Positions 26,465-36,634 of a stretch of 64,000 nt of DNA are shown piece after piece. The position numbers and the translations under genes are program-made. The number at the start of each line of letters is the position of its first letter. The stretch's first letter is position 1. The DNA is from Ancylostoma caninum (taxonomy: Eukaryota > Nematoda > Chromadorea > Rhabditida > Ancylostomatidae), in NCBI GenBank assembly GCA_037903475.1, contig JBAJFG010000538.1, positions 682,001 to 746,000 of the forward strand. The letters run 5' to 3'. The notes beneath the pieces were generated by a model. That model was given only the letters and a program-made list of their open reading frames with translations. It searched no databases and was not told where the DNA came from.

Positions 26465-27260
26465 CTTGGGTGGAGCTCCACCAGATTGCCCCTTGGGGTT
26501 ATTCTACCCGCTGAACACGGAAGTGGCATCCATTTTGTGCCGTAACTGCGATACTGTAGGATATACTGTGGTCATACTGTAGATACTGTTGATGTATCTT
26601 CTCCCAGCATCTATTGCAAATTTGAACTTTGGGGTTACGTGACGTGCTGAACATGAATACACCATCAGTCCTGCACCGTACAGCAGTACTGTAAGGCTAC
26701 TGTAGCGTTACCGTATGGTTACTGTAGGCATACTGTAAATGCACTTTATTCACCAAATTCAGTGAAACTTTGGCAGGTGGGGTTATTTTACATGCTGAGC
26801 ACGGAATTGACATTAATTTTTTACCGTAGCGCAGTACAGTAGGGCTACTGTAGGTATACTGTAGATGCATTTTGTTCACCAAATTCATTGAAACTTTGGC
26901 AGGTGGGGGTTTCTGACATGCTGAACACGAATTTGAGATCCATATTCGAGGTAAGTGCCATATTCGAGTTCAGAGTGTAAAATAACCCCAGTGTCGGGCA
27001 AATTCTGATGAAAAAGCTTCCCCACAGTTCCTACAGTATGATTACAGTAACCCTGCAGTGAAGCGATACGGTAGACAATTGATGTCATATTCTTAATCTG
27101 TATGTAAAGTAATCCTCCTGTGCAAATTTTGGTTGAATTCTAATGAAGAAAGGTCTTTCTACAATTGCTACAGTATACTTAGAGTAACACTACAGAAGTG
27201 CTCTACCAAGTAAAACAGATGGCATATTTAAGATCAGCATGTCAAACATGCCCTAATTCC
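26465..27260. repeat. Diverged satellite that inverts in its middle (ACTGTAG-rich)
   Basis: About four forward monomers of 125-140 bp (landmarks GGGGTTATT and GCTGAACACG near 26500, 26630, 26790 and 26910, and TTCACCAAATTCA at 26749 and 26875) are followed from about 26965 by roughly two monomers in the opposite orientation (AAAATAACCCCAG, CTACAGTATGATTACAGTAA). CTGTAG/CTACAG heptamers are frequent throughout. The overall shape is a large degenerate fold-back. Confidence 0.7.
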
Positions 27261-27837
27261 AGCAACTCCGGTGAGAAACAAGCGCAAACTCGCTTTGGTC
27301 CAAAATGGCCCTGAGCGGAAAATCTGCGTTGTCGCGAATGTGTTAAAGAAAAAAATTCAAAGACGACTTTCTTTAAAAAAAAGTTCAAAGACGACAACTT
27401 CCTCGAACCAAAGTCGCAGAACTGAAGTAGTGTTACGTTAACTTGAACTGTTAGTCAAGAATGCTCACACGTTATGAAAATAGTCGCGAAAACTGAAGTC
27501 AAAAAGAAAAATCTAGGCATCATTTACCAGCCACAGTGCCCAGCTAAGCATCCGCGACGCGTGAGGGGTACGGCGCATCATCCGCGGGAGGTGTAATCGT
27601 GATTTTCTTTCCATGTAAATGTTGTGTTACTGCCACCTGCTCACGTGTGGTGTTTTTGTTGTTGTTTGTTACGATGCAATTACTGTTTGCATGTATATTG
27701 TACTGACACATTTTCATTCAGTCAATAAAATGTCTCTCGTACTGTAGCTCATGGATTGAGAAGAATATATGCCCTAAACAGCTATCCAGGTCGTAGTTCA
27801 ATGGGAAACCTGTTCAAACAAGTAACTGCTTTAATTT

Positions 27838-27960
27838 CGGGACAAAATCGGGTCTCCCGCACCGTGATACTGGTATCACTTTCGGGACAAAATCGGGTCT
27901 CCCGCACCGTGATACTGGTATCACTTTCGGGACAAAATCGGGACTCCCGCGGAGCTTGCG
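27838..27960 (+). repeat. 45-bp tandem repeat, CGGGACAAAATCGGG type
   Basis: CGGGACAAAATCGGG starts at 27838, 27883 and 27928 (period 45) and again, displaced, at 27959. The first two units are essentially identical, including the small dyad GTGATACTGGTATCAC. This explains the 119-codon plus ORF across it. Confidence 0.85.
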
Positions 27961-28004
27961 GGACAAAATCGGGATGTTGCGGGGCAAAAGCTCTGATTTT
28001 TAGT

Positions 28005-28072
28005 TGTCTCCCGCTCACCCTCGAGCGGGAGACATCATTTTGTCAGGCGGGACTCCCGCACGAATGTCTGAG
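28005..28072 (-). repeat. 12-bp stem hairpin and inverted partner of the 23.83 kb repeat end
   Basis: TGTCTCCCGCTC (28005-28016) pairs with GAGCGGGAGACA (28023-28034). The adjoining 28043-28072 is the inverse of 23825-23854 (CTCAGACATTCG as read on minus). If the two are termini of one element it would span 4.2 kb. Confidence 0.6.
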
Positions 28073-28373
28073 TTCACTGTTGGTAGTCCCAGATGAAAAG
28101 GTTGAGTTGAAGTAGATTGGAGTCAGGAATCAAGGCCAGTTCTAGCTCATCGAAGCCTTTGGAAAAATCAGCGAGAGTTCTGATAGATTCATCCACACCT
28201 AGCATCACACATGGAAAGCTCCTCAAAACCTGGAATCTGAAAAACAGGAACAATGCTAACTAGTCATTACGGAAGCTGCCATTTCAATCTCGGGATAACA
28301 AGAAGCTCCTCAAAATCTGCAAATGGCGATGCGATTGTTGAGTTTTGCTGAAAATTCGGGCATCATACCTTTG

Positions 28374-28895
28374 ATTTATTTATTTATTTATTCAATAAGT
28401 ATGCTTAAGGCATAGCGTTACAAAGTTAATACAAAAGAAGAAAAACATATCAAAGTTGAGTGACATTGTATACAACATTGTCTCCAGAACGTTACATATG
28501 ACATCTAACATATCTAATTGAAACACCTCTTGAAAATGATGTTGGTTTCAAAACGCTAGGAAGTCTCATACTTGTGTAACATGCGAGCCATACGACGTTT
28601 AAATTTACTTCGCTTCATAACTGGCGGCAGGTTCTTTGTGACATTAATGTAGGCATTTCCAGCTCGAAAGGTAAATGACCTAGCTCTAATGCTTGTTCTT
28701 GGGTGAGAAAGGATAATCTTGATTGCTCACCTCTCGTTCGCGGTCGTATTAGTTTAAAGAAATTTGTCGGTCCATCTACAACCGAGTTATGTAATAATTT
28801 GTGGACCATGCATAAATCAAATACTTTGCGCCGGAACACAAGAGAGGAAATATTCTGATTGCGGCTAGGTGGATGTAATCTAAATTTGATCACAT
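28374..28895 (-). pseudogene. CR1-like LINE, 3' fragment of reverse transcriptase ORF plus tail
   Basis: The minus ORF (28615-28893) reads SSLVFRRKVFDLCMVHKLLH, then PTNFFKLIRPRTRGEQSRLS and ends in CRQL. The LxxRRxxxDLxxxxKxLH pattern followed by a basic segment is the C-terminus of CR1/Jockey-type LINE polyproteins. Downstream lies an AT-rich 3' part ending in an (AAAT)n microsatellite tail (TTTA repeats at 28374-28393 on plus), typical of CR1-like 3' ends. It is 5'-truncated near 28895. The same broad class supplies the endonuclease fragment at 52.3-52.5 kb. Confidence 0.7.
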
Positions 28896-29072
28896 CCGCC
28901 TTATCGGTTGTCGTGATTACGACCTCTGCGCTGCTCCAGTTTTCTGCAAGTGTTTGTGGCGGAATTGTTTTCTTTCCTTTTTCTTGATCGCATCATTTCA
29001 TTGTGACTTCATTATTTTACATAAACCTATTGCACCGCTATAAGGTGATGTCTCGTGGGACACTAGCATATA

Positions 29073-29278
29073 CAGTCTGTTCCTTGAAACGTACACTGCC
29101 ACCCTCGCCCCAATCGAACAACGCGGCGCGTGCGCGTTCAATTGGGGCGCGAAGCTGCAACAGCCGATCAGCCTCTCCTCGCGCACTGATCGATCCCTTC
29201 GCGCCCCAATTGAACGCACACGCGCCGCTTTGTTCGATTGGGGCGAGGGTGGCAGTGCATGTTTCAGGGAACAGACTG
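29073..29278. mobile_element. Snapback MITE with TA target duplication
   Basis: The 206-bp element begins CAGTCTGTTCCTTGAAAC and ends with the near-inverse, flanked by TA at 29071-29072 and 29279-29280 (Tc1/mariner-type duplication). The arms cover almost the whole length: ACTGCCACCCTCGCCCCAAT and CGCGTTCAATTGGGGCGCGAA on the left, their inverses on the right. It is GC-rich inside an AT-rich neighbourhood. The 110-116 codon ORFs on both strands are mirror images produced by the inverted repeat. Confidence 0.85.
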
Positions 29279-29439
29279 TACAGACTGACCCGCCAAATAT
29301 CTTCATGCCTTGAGTTCTCATGGAGCTCGCAGTAGCTCGTGTTAACATCGGATTTGTTACATTCTTCTTAATCTACTCTTGACTCAACATAAATTTCTAG
29401 GCGTGAAGTTGTAACAAATGTGGGTTTCACTTTCACACT

Positions 29440-30780
29440 GCTATGACGACTGCTCTGTCAGTAAGACTTACTGACGCATCGATACGCCATAAAATTTGTT
29501 ATCTACATATTCATCCACTTGTTCGATCTATCAACTTGACTTACTCTGATTGAATGACTGAAGAGAGAAGCGCAAAACGTATAAACGTGAAGGATAAGTA
29601 TAGACTCTGTTTATGACTTGAATTGTGGAATACCTCCCTACCTTCTTAGCTATCAAATAAGCCACCTTCAATACTAGCCTGACATAGTAGAGGACTGTTT
29701 TAGGAGTAGTAAGCACTAAACGGTGCATTCTTCATATCTGCTTTATTATGAGCTACCAACTTTTGCAAGAAGCTGTGAATGACTCATTCTCAGGAAACCT
29801 CGTTCATATTTCACATGATAGGATAGGTTGTGAAAGAATGTGTATGAATGTTCCCTGATACTTTTCATTTTGAGCGAACAACTCGCTGAAAAGAGGTGGT
29901 GCACTCAGGATCCTTTTTTTTGAATATTGTCAATTAAGCTTGGACAAGCCCAATTCTAACGACCGAAGAAAAAGAAATGATTAACGCACAATTTTACACT
30001 CAAATGTGATTCGTGACAGAGAAAGTGATGTTTCAGTTCTGATAGCTTGTCATGTGCACAGAAAACAATCACAAGCACTATGTTGCACGATTTTGAAAGC
30101 TATAGCTGCACATGCTATAGCTTTCAAAATCGTGCAACATAGTGCTTGTGATTGTTTTCTGTGCACATGACAAGCTATCAGAACTGAAACATCACTTTCT
30201 CTGTCACGAATCACATTTGAGTGTAAAATTGTGCGTTAATCATTTCTTTTTCTTCGGTCGTTAGAATTGGGCTTGTCCAAGCTTAATTGACAATATTCAA
30301 AAAAAAGGATCCTGAGTGCACCACCTCTTTTCAGCGAGTTGTTCGCTCAAAATGAAAAGTATCAGGGAACATTCATACACATTCTTTCACAACCTATCCT
30401 ATCATGTGAAATATGAACGAGGTTTCCTGAGAATGAGTCATTCACAGCTTCTTGCAAAAGTTGGTAGCTCATAATAAAGCAGATATGAAGAATGCACCGT
30501 TTAGTGCTTACTACTCCTAAAACAGTCCTCTACTATGTCAGGCTAGTATTGAAGGTGGCTTATTTGATAGCTAAGAAGGTAGGGAGGTATTCCACAATTC
30601 AAGTCATAAACAGAGTCTATACTTATCCTTCACGTTTATACGTTTTGCGCTTCTCTCTTCAGTCATTCAATCAGAGTAAGTCAAGTTGATAGATCGAACA
30701 AGTGGATGAATATGTAGATAACAAATTTTATGGCGTATCGATGCGTCAGTAAGTCTTACTGACAGAGCAGTCGTCATAGC
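29440..30780. repeat. 1.34-kb apparently perfect palindrome
   Basis: Arms 29440-30106 and 30114-30780 (667 bp each) are inverses around a 7-base loop TGCACAT at 30107-30113. Paired coordinates sum to 60220 at every landmark I checked: the outer ends, the inner ends, and the identical 65-codon ORFs at 29531-29728 (minus) and 30492-30689 (plus). So there are no net indels between the arms. The flank at 30781-30792 repeats CAGTCGTCATAG once more. No known terminal motif, TSD or transposase is visible. It is either a very recent inverted duplication or a library/assembly artefact. Confidence 0.9.
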
Positions 30781-30792
30781 CAGTCGTCATAG

Positions 30793-31735
30793 ACGCAACA
30801 AGAGCAGGTTGCGAAAGGGGTCAGTAGGTTCCGCTACGCCTGTCACGGGCAACATTCTATAATTATTTCGGCATTAACTGTAAGTCCTTCAACCAAAGCG
30901 CTTTCTAGACAAAGAGCAGGCACAACGTAGAATGAAAGAAGTGGACGCTCGATTCTAACCGTGTTCGTTCGTTTGAAAAAAGAATTCCACGTAACTCAGT
31001 CTGCTTTCCTAGTATACCCTGCACATCTTCTGCTTATGCATGGCCTCGTCCTTCTATCAGTTTTACTTTCTCCGTTAACATGGCATCCCAACTGATCCGC
31101 AGCAGCAGTGCTCACGGTTTCAAAATATTGACCCGACGACACCAGCGGACTCTGACACACATCAAGTAACTTCAATTGATTCAATACCAAACTTCGCCAG
31201 GATTCACAGTCAAGATAAGCACGGCTCCGCATGAGGAGAGATGACCATTGGGGCTTTGCACCGACAAGAGAAGGCTATTTGGTAGAAGCGGTCATTGATA
31301 ATGAATTTTGTTTCATTGTATAAAATTTGCAACATTGAACTCGAATTCGTAAACCGAATTCCCCATGGGCTTCTCTACAAAGGGTTTCACTCACTTATCT
31401 CCGCGCAGATTTAAAATAGCATGCATGGGCTCCAAGCCGTGCTTAGTAGCTGTTTAGTTTTTTTTTTCAGACTATTAGCTTGGTGCATAATCAATCCGGC
31501 TTCTCTCGCCACTTTTTTATAGTTGAAAATTAACGCTTCTCATACAGTTTTTTTTGTTCAAGAAAAGATCCACTTTCTTGAGTGAGTCTAAATTTGCCAC
31601 TGCATGCTCTACCACTTCGGGAAATGTTGGAATGCAACATGGTCATTATGTGTTCTCAGCTAAGCTTTTGCCGAAGGCAAATCACCATGCAAGGTTGAAA
31701 AATTGTTAAGCAAGTTTAATAGGGCGATACAAGCC
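30793..31735. other. No recognisable feature
   Basis: A 78-codon minus ORF at 30996-31232 has several cysteines in its second half but no known motif. No strong splice signals were noted. Confidence 0.35.
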
Positions 31736-31739
31736 TCAC

Positions 31740-32190
31740 AGATGGAGGAGGAGGAGTTCGACGATAAAATTTCGACGACCAGGAGTTTTTAGAAGTCGTG
31801 TGGGAGAAGAAGGTTTGATTGACAAGTTCTTCTCTAATGGAGTCTGCTCGTTCCGCTCTAGAAAATCTGTGGAAATTCAGACACATTCAGCTTTTTTTCT
31901 GCTCGAGGGACCCATTCAGTAAATTTCCTTGCTTTTCGGAGCTTTTCGGAAAGAGGAACGATGGTCGAGTGGTCCACCTTAAAGCATTTGGCCAGCATTT
32001 TCGTTGTCGAGCATTCATCCTCTTCCACGGCTGGTTTGCATCACCAGAATTTACATGGGAGGATCCTGATAATCTACTAAGACAGAATACTTTTTTTAGC
32101 TTCAACGGACGAAACCACTCTCTGCAAAACTTGCATCGATGTTGTTCACAATGTGAGCTGCTTTCGAAGCAGCAACTATGAGAACTGTGA
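31740..32190 (-). pseudogene. Decayed mariner transposase, N-terminal helix-turn-helix part
   Basis: On the minus strand, segments in different frames resemble the N-terminal domain of mariner (SETMAR/bandit-like) transposases: SEAAHIVNNIDASFAESG matches the AAxxxxNIxxAFxxG helix, and further on KVDHSTIVPLSEKLRKARKF followed by TEWVPR matches the DHSTIxxxLxxLxKxxKLxxWVP stretch. Stops and frameshifts separate them. Hookworms are known to carry mariners of this type. I could not define termini. The 120-codon plus ORF across it is an antisense shadow. Confidence 0.6.
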
Positions 32191-32199
32191 TAAACCCCA

Positions 32200-33460
32200 C
32201 CTGCCGGCCCGAGGTTAAATTATTTGTTGCTCATGAATCGCTTAGAAATGCCACCTACATGGGCAGAATTACATGAAGTAATTGCGACAACATGTACTTC
32301 GATTCCGGTCAGATATCCGGATAGGAGAAGATAGAAGAAGATTACGCAAGGAAGTTTAATGCATTAGAGTGCAACAGATAATCGCCTTTCTTTTCATCTT
32401 CAACATCTAAGCGATTCAAAATATAACATGTGTCTCAAATCTGTCCCATCCTACTCATCTTTGATGAAAACATTTTTATGCCGGGCTCCACTTGGTGCTA
32501 CTTTGATTATTATTGCTATTTGGCGAGACGCGTGGCTGGTCTTTGCAAAGTGCATTTTGCAATGTGCTCCGTCATTGACGCTAAAAACAAGGCCGTGCAG
32601 GAGAGGAACCTCTCAGAACTTGCAGGCCATTGCAAGGACGTCATGAAGGATATCACACATAGATAAGCTCGAGTACGTCCAGCACCACTAAATAGCATTC
32701 CACTTCTACGTTCTTTGAGCATCGCTATATACAGTAACGGAAAAAAGATATGATCAGCACCGTTAGACAAGAGAGCCTTTCGCTACAATTCACCTCTGGA
32801 TTGAGCAATCCAAAGGGAATTCTGATATGTATCGAAGCTCTATAGGTGCTTCTCAATATCGTGGTCCGAAACTCAATTCTGAAGCAATACTGACCCTAAA
32901 CTTGAAATTTCTTGGCTTCCATAGATCTTGTTTTATATTTTCAATCTCCTGCCGAGAAAAATGAAGTGTTGATACATTTTAGGCACATAATTGCCCATTT
33001 TTTCCAACGAGTGATAGGTCTGCACTTTCATCTGTTGCTCAAGTGTGAGGATCAAACTACCCGATCAAACCAGTGAAAAAATCTATCCTATTGTATCTCA
33101 AGAATATTGACAGCGTTACGGTTCCTATTTCAATACTAAGATAATTGTTACTAGTGGACATGAATTCTTTTTTTCTCATTTTTACTGAACTTTTTGGCAA
33201 TTCCACTTTTTTATGTGAAGAGAAGTAGTACAGTACATGATTTCCACACAAATCACTTGAGATAAGGTTCAGAATGATACATTTTCCACTCGAAATGCGC
33301 CGATACAAACGATAAACCATTACGTCGATGAAAGCGGTGAATTTGTGATGGGAACACGATCGTTCCGTTTGAAAGCAGTTCACGCTGATGGTATATGGTG
33401 GAAAGAAAGAGCACTTCGCCCCTCATCACGTTCTCAAACTCCGTGTGAATATCTAAATAC
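32200..33460. other. No firm feature; one open frame at 32430-32666
   Basis: The plus frame at 32430-32666 ends CSVIDAKNKAVQERNLSELA followed by GHCKDVMKDITHR, which looks protein-like (charged, helical), and may be a terminal exon or a repeat-encoded fragment; I recognise no family. The minus strand at 33057-33383 is open without motifs. Confidence 0.3.
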
Positions 33461-33468
33461 TTACTTAA

Positions 33469-33843
33469 AGGCAGCACCCGTCGAAACCATCGTTTTTGTG
33501 ATTTCGCCAGATTTTGGGGTTTTTGGAGTGTATTGCTCATGTCCGGTGACGAAATCGCGTAGAACACCCAAGAAAGCCGGAAAAACGCGGTGCTGCCTTC
33601 CGTGCGCGGACGAGTGTTCCGGCGGCGCCCTGCGCGCGCAAATGGGTCCCAGCACGGAGAAAGGGAATATGCGTAAGCTAGCGCATCGGGCCCTCCGAAG
33701 CACTGGCCGACCGGGAGTGCACGCGACGTTTTCTGCAGGTAAATTGTTACTGTATGGGTTCCCTGCAGCTTCGTGATGTGCGCGACGCCTACATTAGGGT
33801 CCGCAGCTCATGTCCGAGACGAGGATTTCGACTCGTGCTGCCT
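33469..33843. mobile_element. TTAA-flanked MITE (AGGCAGCA family), GC-rich core
   Basis: It starts AGGCAGCACCCGTCGAAAC at 33469 and ends as the inverse of AGGCAGCACGAGTCGAAATC at 33843, with TTAA at 33465-33468 and 33844-33847. It shares end sequence with the elements at 25086 and 55477. The 375-bp interior is GC-rich (TGCGCGGACGAGTGTTCC, GCCCTCCGAAGCACTGG) and includes TTTTCTGCAGGTAAATTGTTA, related to the arm of the 25.1 kb copy. The 143-codon ORF running into it is not a gene. Confidence 0.8.
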
Positions 33844-34094
33844 TTAAGTAACATTGAAAAACTCTGTTTGGTCGCTATTGTAGCTCTGCATGATGGACAC
33901 CGTCTCAATAGATAATCGGGGAAGCAGCGACAACCTCGCAAAACAATTACAAACATGAAATCAAACAGGAAATTTTCATCCAGAGCAAAACCGCAATGGT
34001 ACCCATGATGCCCCACACTCTGGAACTGTTTGCTTCGGCACAGAATTGACAAAAAAAATAGAAGAAATTGTATCAGCAGTTAACCAAAATTGTA

Positions 34095-34700
34095 AGTTAA
34101 CTTTATTTCGGCTACCGCTCCAGCGTCGTCGCCTTCGTCAGAGCCTGGAAAGCCACAGTCATTTGCAATCCATCCTCTCAAACACCTCATCCCACCACTA
34201 GACATAAATTTAACAAACTGATGGTACAAAAACATGCGTAAGGAAAAAGACCAACATGATGCTCACCTGCGTAGTCCGAAGATGCGATCACAGTGCACCA
34301 GCTAGCTTTAGAGTGGAGCCGCTACTGCTAGCAAGAGGAGCCCTCGCATTTGACCCCATAGCTCAAATTCCGCAAAGAGCTTGATAGGGAGCCACATCGT
34401 TGGTTACAGCTATGCACTCCTTCTTGTCATTAATTCTTGGGTTTCTAGCGGAAATCCAAACGCTTCCAAAGTTTTGCGAGCTGAAATTTTGGGTACGTAC
34501 GCCAAAATTGTGAGAGCCGTTCTCAAGGGTGCGTTGTCATGACATTGGCTGCTCTGAGCCCCCAGATGAGTGCAAGCTTCGTATTTATAAAGAACATCCA
34601 GGTGTTCTTTGATACGAATGCACAGAGGTCTCCCAGTCTCGCCGATGTACTCATCTCTACATGATTGGCATGTGATTAGGCTAGATTACACGTGATAAGC
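34095..34700 (-). pseudogene. Penelope-like element, GIY-YIG endonuclease 3' part
   Basis: On the minus strand from about 34685, the reading LITCQSCRDEYIGETGRPLC followed by IRIKEHLDVLYKYEA is the YxITCxxCxxxYIGET core of a Penelope-type GIY-YIG domain (normally YVGET/YIGET followed by a basic helix with the catalytic Arg). It continues ISARKTLEAFG, and in another frame RNPRINDKKECIAVTNDVA, then PYQALCGI and stop, the usual C-terminus of these elements. At least one frameshift separates the parts. The tail toward 34095 is non-coding and carries the ribozyme-like motif listed separately. Confidence 0.75.
34106..34141 (-). ncRNA. Hammerhead-ribozyme-like core at a Penelope 3' end
   Basis: On the minus strand CUGACGA (34135-34141) is followed by AGGC...GCC, which can form stem II, and then GAAA (34106-34109). 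CUGANGA...GAAA is the conserved hammerhead core, and Penelope-like elements are known to carry hammerheads in their terminal repeats. I could not build convincing stems I and III, so this may be a degenerate or coincidental match. Confidence 0.35.
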
Positions 34701-35375
34701 TTCAGTCTCCCTACCTACAGAATAAAGTTATCTAACAATCTAGGAGAACTGCTCAAGCAGTTTCCGCTGAATCACGCTCCACAATGCCAAGTTTTAAAGA
34801 TGGTCGAACATGGGATCTGATGGAATAAAATTCTGTTGAACTCATTCTTCCGTATCCAAATAATGAACAGGTGACCACAGTACCCTGGGCCAAGTTCTGA
34901 TGTAGAGAACACTTCCCGTAAGCAGGCGCATCAAGCGCTTATGCTGCCGCTCTCCATTAATAATCAGGTATTTCACTTTCTACATTTGGCGCGACACCCA
35001 TTTTGAAGCAAAGAGGTAATGCACCACTTAACAAATTCCGTCGTGAGCATTCTGCTAGAGAAATGGAGAATATTCAGGGAGTGTGAATCGTCCCAAAAAA
35101 TGCGTATAAATGCATATATTGTTCCAATGTCGATCAGTTTGCGTACTTGAGAAACAAAGAGAGTGGTTGCTTCCAGGTCAAATGAAAACCAAGCTATGTT
35201 TCGGTCATTGAAAGTGGTCTACAATTGCGTTATCGAGCACATAGGAAGTAAAAGAATGATGCATAGTTTTGCCCCTAAAAACGGCTATAGTTTGATAATC
35301 AATTAAGTTAGAAATAACGCAATTGTCAGCTGGGCCTCTCACTCATCCCGTCGCTTCAGGAACAGATCTGCTCTG
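34701..35375. other. No recognisable feature
   Basis: AT-rich. It may include upstream remnants of the Penelope element (minus) at its left and of the LTR retrotransposon (plus) at its right, but no motif could be read. Confidence 0.35.
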
Positions 35376-35379
35376 TTTT

Positions 35380-36118
35380 GAAAGTTTTCAATACCGTTGT
35401 GCGCATGTGGTTTGTTGTCACACAATTTACATCGACTCCGTTCCTAATATTCTGCCGTTTCTGCGATATCACACACTTCGCTCACCGCCGTTCCATCCGC
35501 AAAATAATCGACAAACCGAACGCTTCGTTGACACTTTCAAGCGAGGGCTCGCCACGTTAAAGGAGGAGAAACCGACAGCCGACCCTCTACAGACATTCCT
35601 AATGGCTTATTGTTCAACTTCATGCCCATCTGGACCAGATCACTTGTCGCCTGCCAAAAACGTTCTGGGATGCAAACCTCGCACCGTGCTCGGCTTGATG
35701 AATCCATGTCCTGAAGACCACGTTGGACAATGCGAGGTCAAGATGGAAGCAATGTACAACCGCCGCAATTGTGCACGTCGCCGCTTCGAAGTCGGAGGAT
35801 TCTGTATATGCGAAGGACTATCGCAGATAGAAGAGCACCTGGACGACTGGATTCGTGGTAAGCCGGACTGGAAACGCTACTTACACCGTCCGCTGTGGAG
35901 ATCTTCCATGGAACCGCCACATCAACCAAATACGGCCTAGAAGCAGCAGTTCTACAGTGAACCAGCTACTGGACGTTTTCGACCTGCCGCTTTTCCACTC
36001 CAGAACCGATATCGACGACGAGGACGCAAAGGACCTACCGACGCTTCCGCGCTCCTCGTGCTTACGCCAAGCGCCAGACCGTCTCAACGTCGATCCAACG
36101 AAGAAGACGTATTTATGA
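35380..36118 (+). pseudogene. Ty3-type retrotransposon integrase C-terminal region, frameshifted
   Basis: Retroviral-type integrase is read in shifting frames: VVTQFTSTPFLIFCRF (equivalent of DNGTQFTS), then SPPFHPQNNRQTERFVDTFK, the conserved PxHPQSNGQAER segment with a core Glu, then LKEEKPTADPLQTFLMAY and SGPDHLSP. In another frame FEVGDSVYAKDY, then VVSRTGNATYTVRC and NRHINQIRPR form the SH3-like C-terminal domain. The final frame stops at 36118, 14 bp before the LTR. Several frameshifts and the replacement of the expected Asp near the first motif indicate a dead copy; gag, protease and RT are missing. Confidence 0.85.
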
Positions 36119-36121
36119 CCT

Positions 36122-36131
36122 AAAAGAGAGG
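36122..36131 (+). other. Polypurine tract
   Basis: AAAAGAGAGG lies immediately before the LTR, where the plus-strand primer of an LTR retrotransposon is expected. Confidence 0.7.
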
Positions 36132-36360
36132 TGTTGTAGGGCTTTGATTGTCATGTGTTTAAGGTGATCTGGACCGTTTGGTCTATTATTGATCTTTTGT
36201 GATCTACTCTGGAATGCTTTGGAAGCTCTCTTGGGGTATATAAACCCCACCATTGTCACTATATGTATTCATACGGCTCATTCGTATTCACTCGCCTGTT
36301 CTACTGTAGTCTTGTTCTTCTAATAAATCGTTTAACTACGACTACTGGACGACCACAACA
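36132..36360 (+). mobile_element. 3' LTR of the Ty3-type element
   Basis: The 229-bp segment begins TGTTGTAGGG and ends GACCACAACA, so the termini are TGTTG...CAACA. It contains a TATA-like GGGGTATATAAACCCC near 36234 and an AATAAA polyadenylation signal near 36322. The polypurine tract on its left fixes the boundary. No 5' LTR is present in the window. Confidence 0.85.
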
Positions 36361-36634
36361 TGGTTAATGTCCAGTAAATTTCCTTATTATATTGCTTTGT
36401 ATCATAGTAATGTAACCAGCTGGCGGTATGATAACACAATGCAGAAAGAATCACTACTTATAATAACGCGCTTAGTCTGTCTGTCTGTGAGTGTACGTGT
36501 GTGTCAGAGCGTTACGAAATTAGTCCATTCAGTTTCCGAATCAGTATTGAGCGGTGAACTAACATCGATAACACATTAGTTGATATCTGCGATATCGTAA
36601 CGGTCGAGTAGGTTTAATTTACCAGTACCGGAAC

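Noticed and set aside
26465..27260. CRISPR-like array
   Set aside because: Monomers of 125-140 bp are diverged and contiguous with an inversion; no short identical repeats with unique spacers, and the genome is eukaryotic.
28998..29348. 110-116 codon ORFs on both strands
   Set aside because: Symmetric translation of the snapback MITE.
29531..30689. Pair of identical 65-codon ORFs on opposite strands
   Set aside because: They are mirror copies produced by the palindrome; no domain or splice support.
31819..32181. 120-codon plus ORF
   Set aside because: Antisense to a decayed mariner transposase.
33345..33776. 143-codon plus ORF
   Set aside because: It crosses the left boundary of a TTAA-flanked MITE and has no domain.
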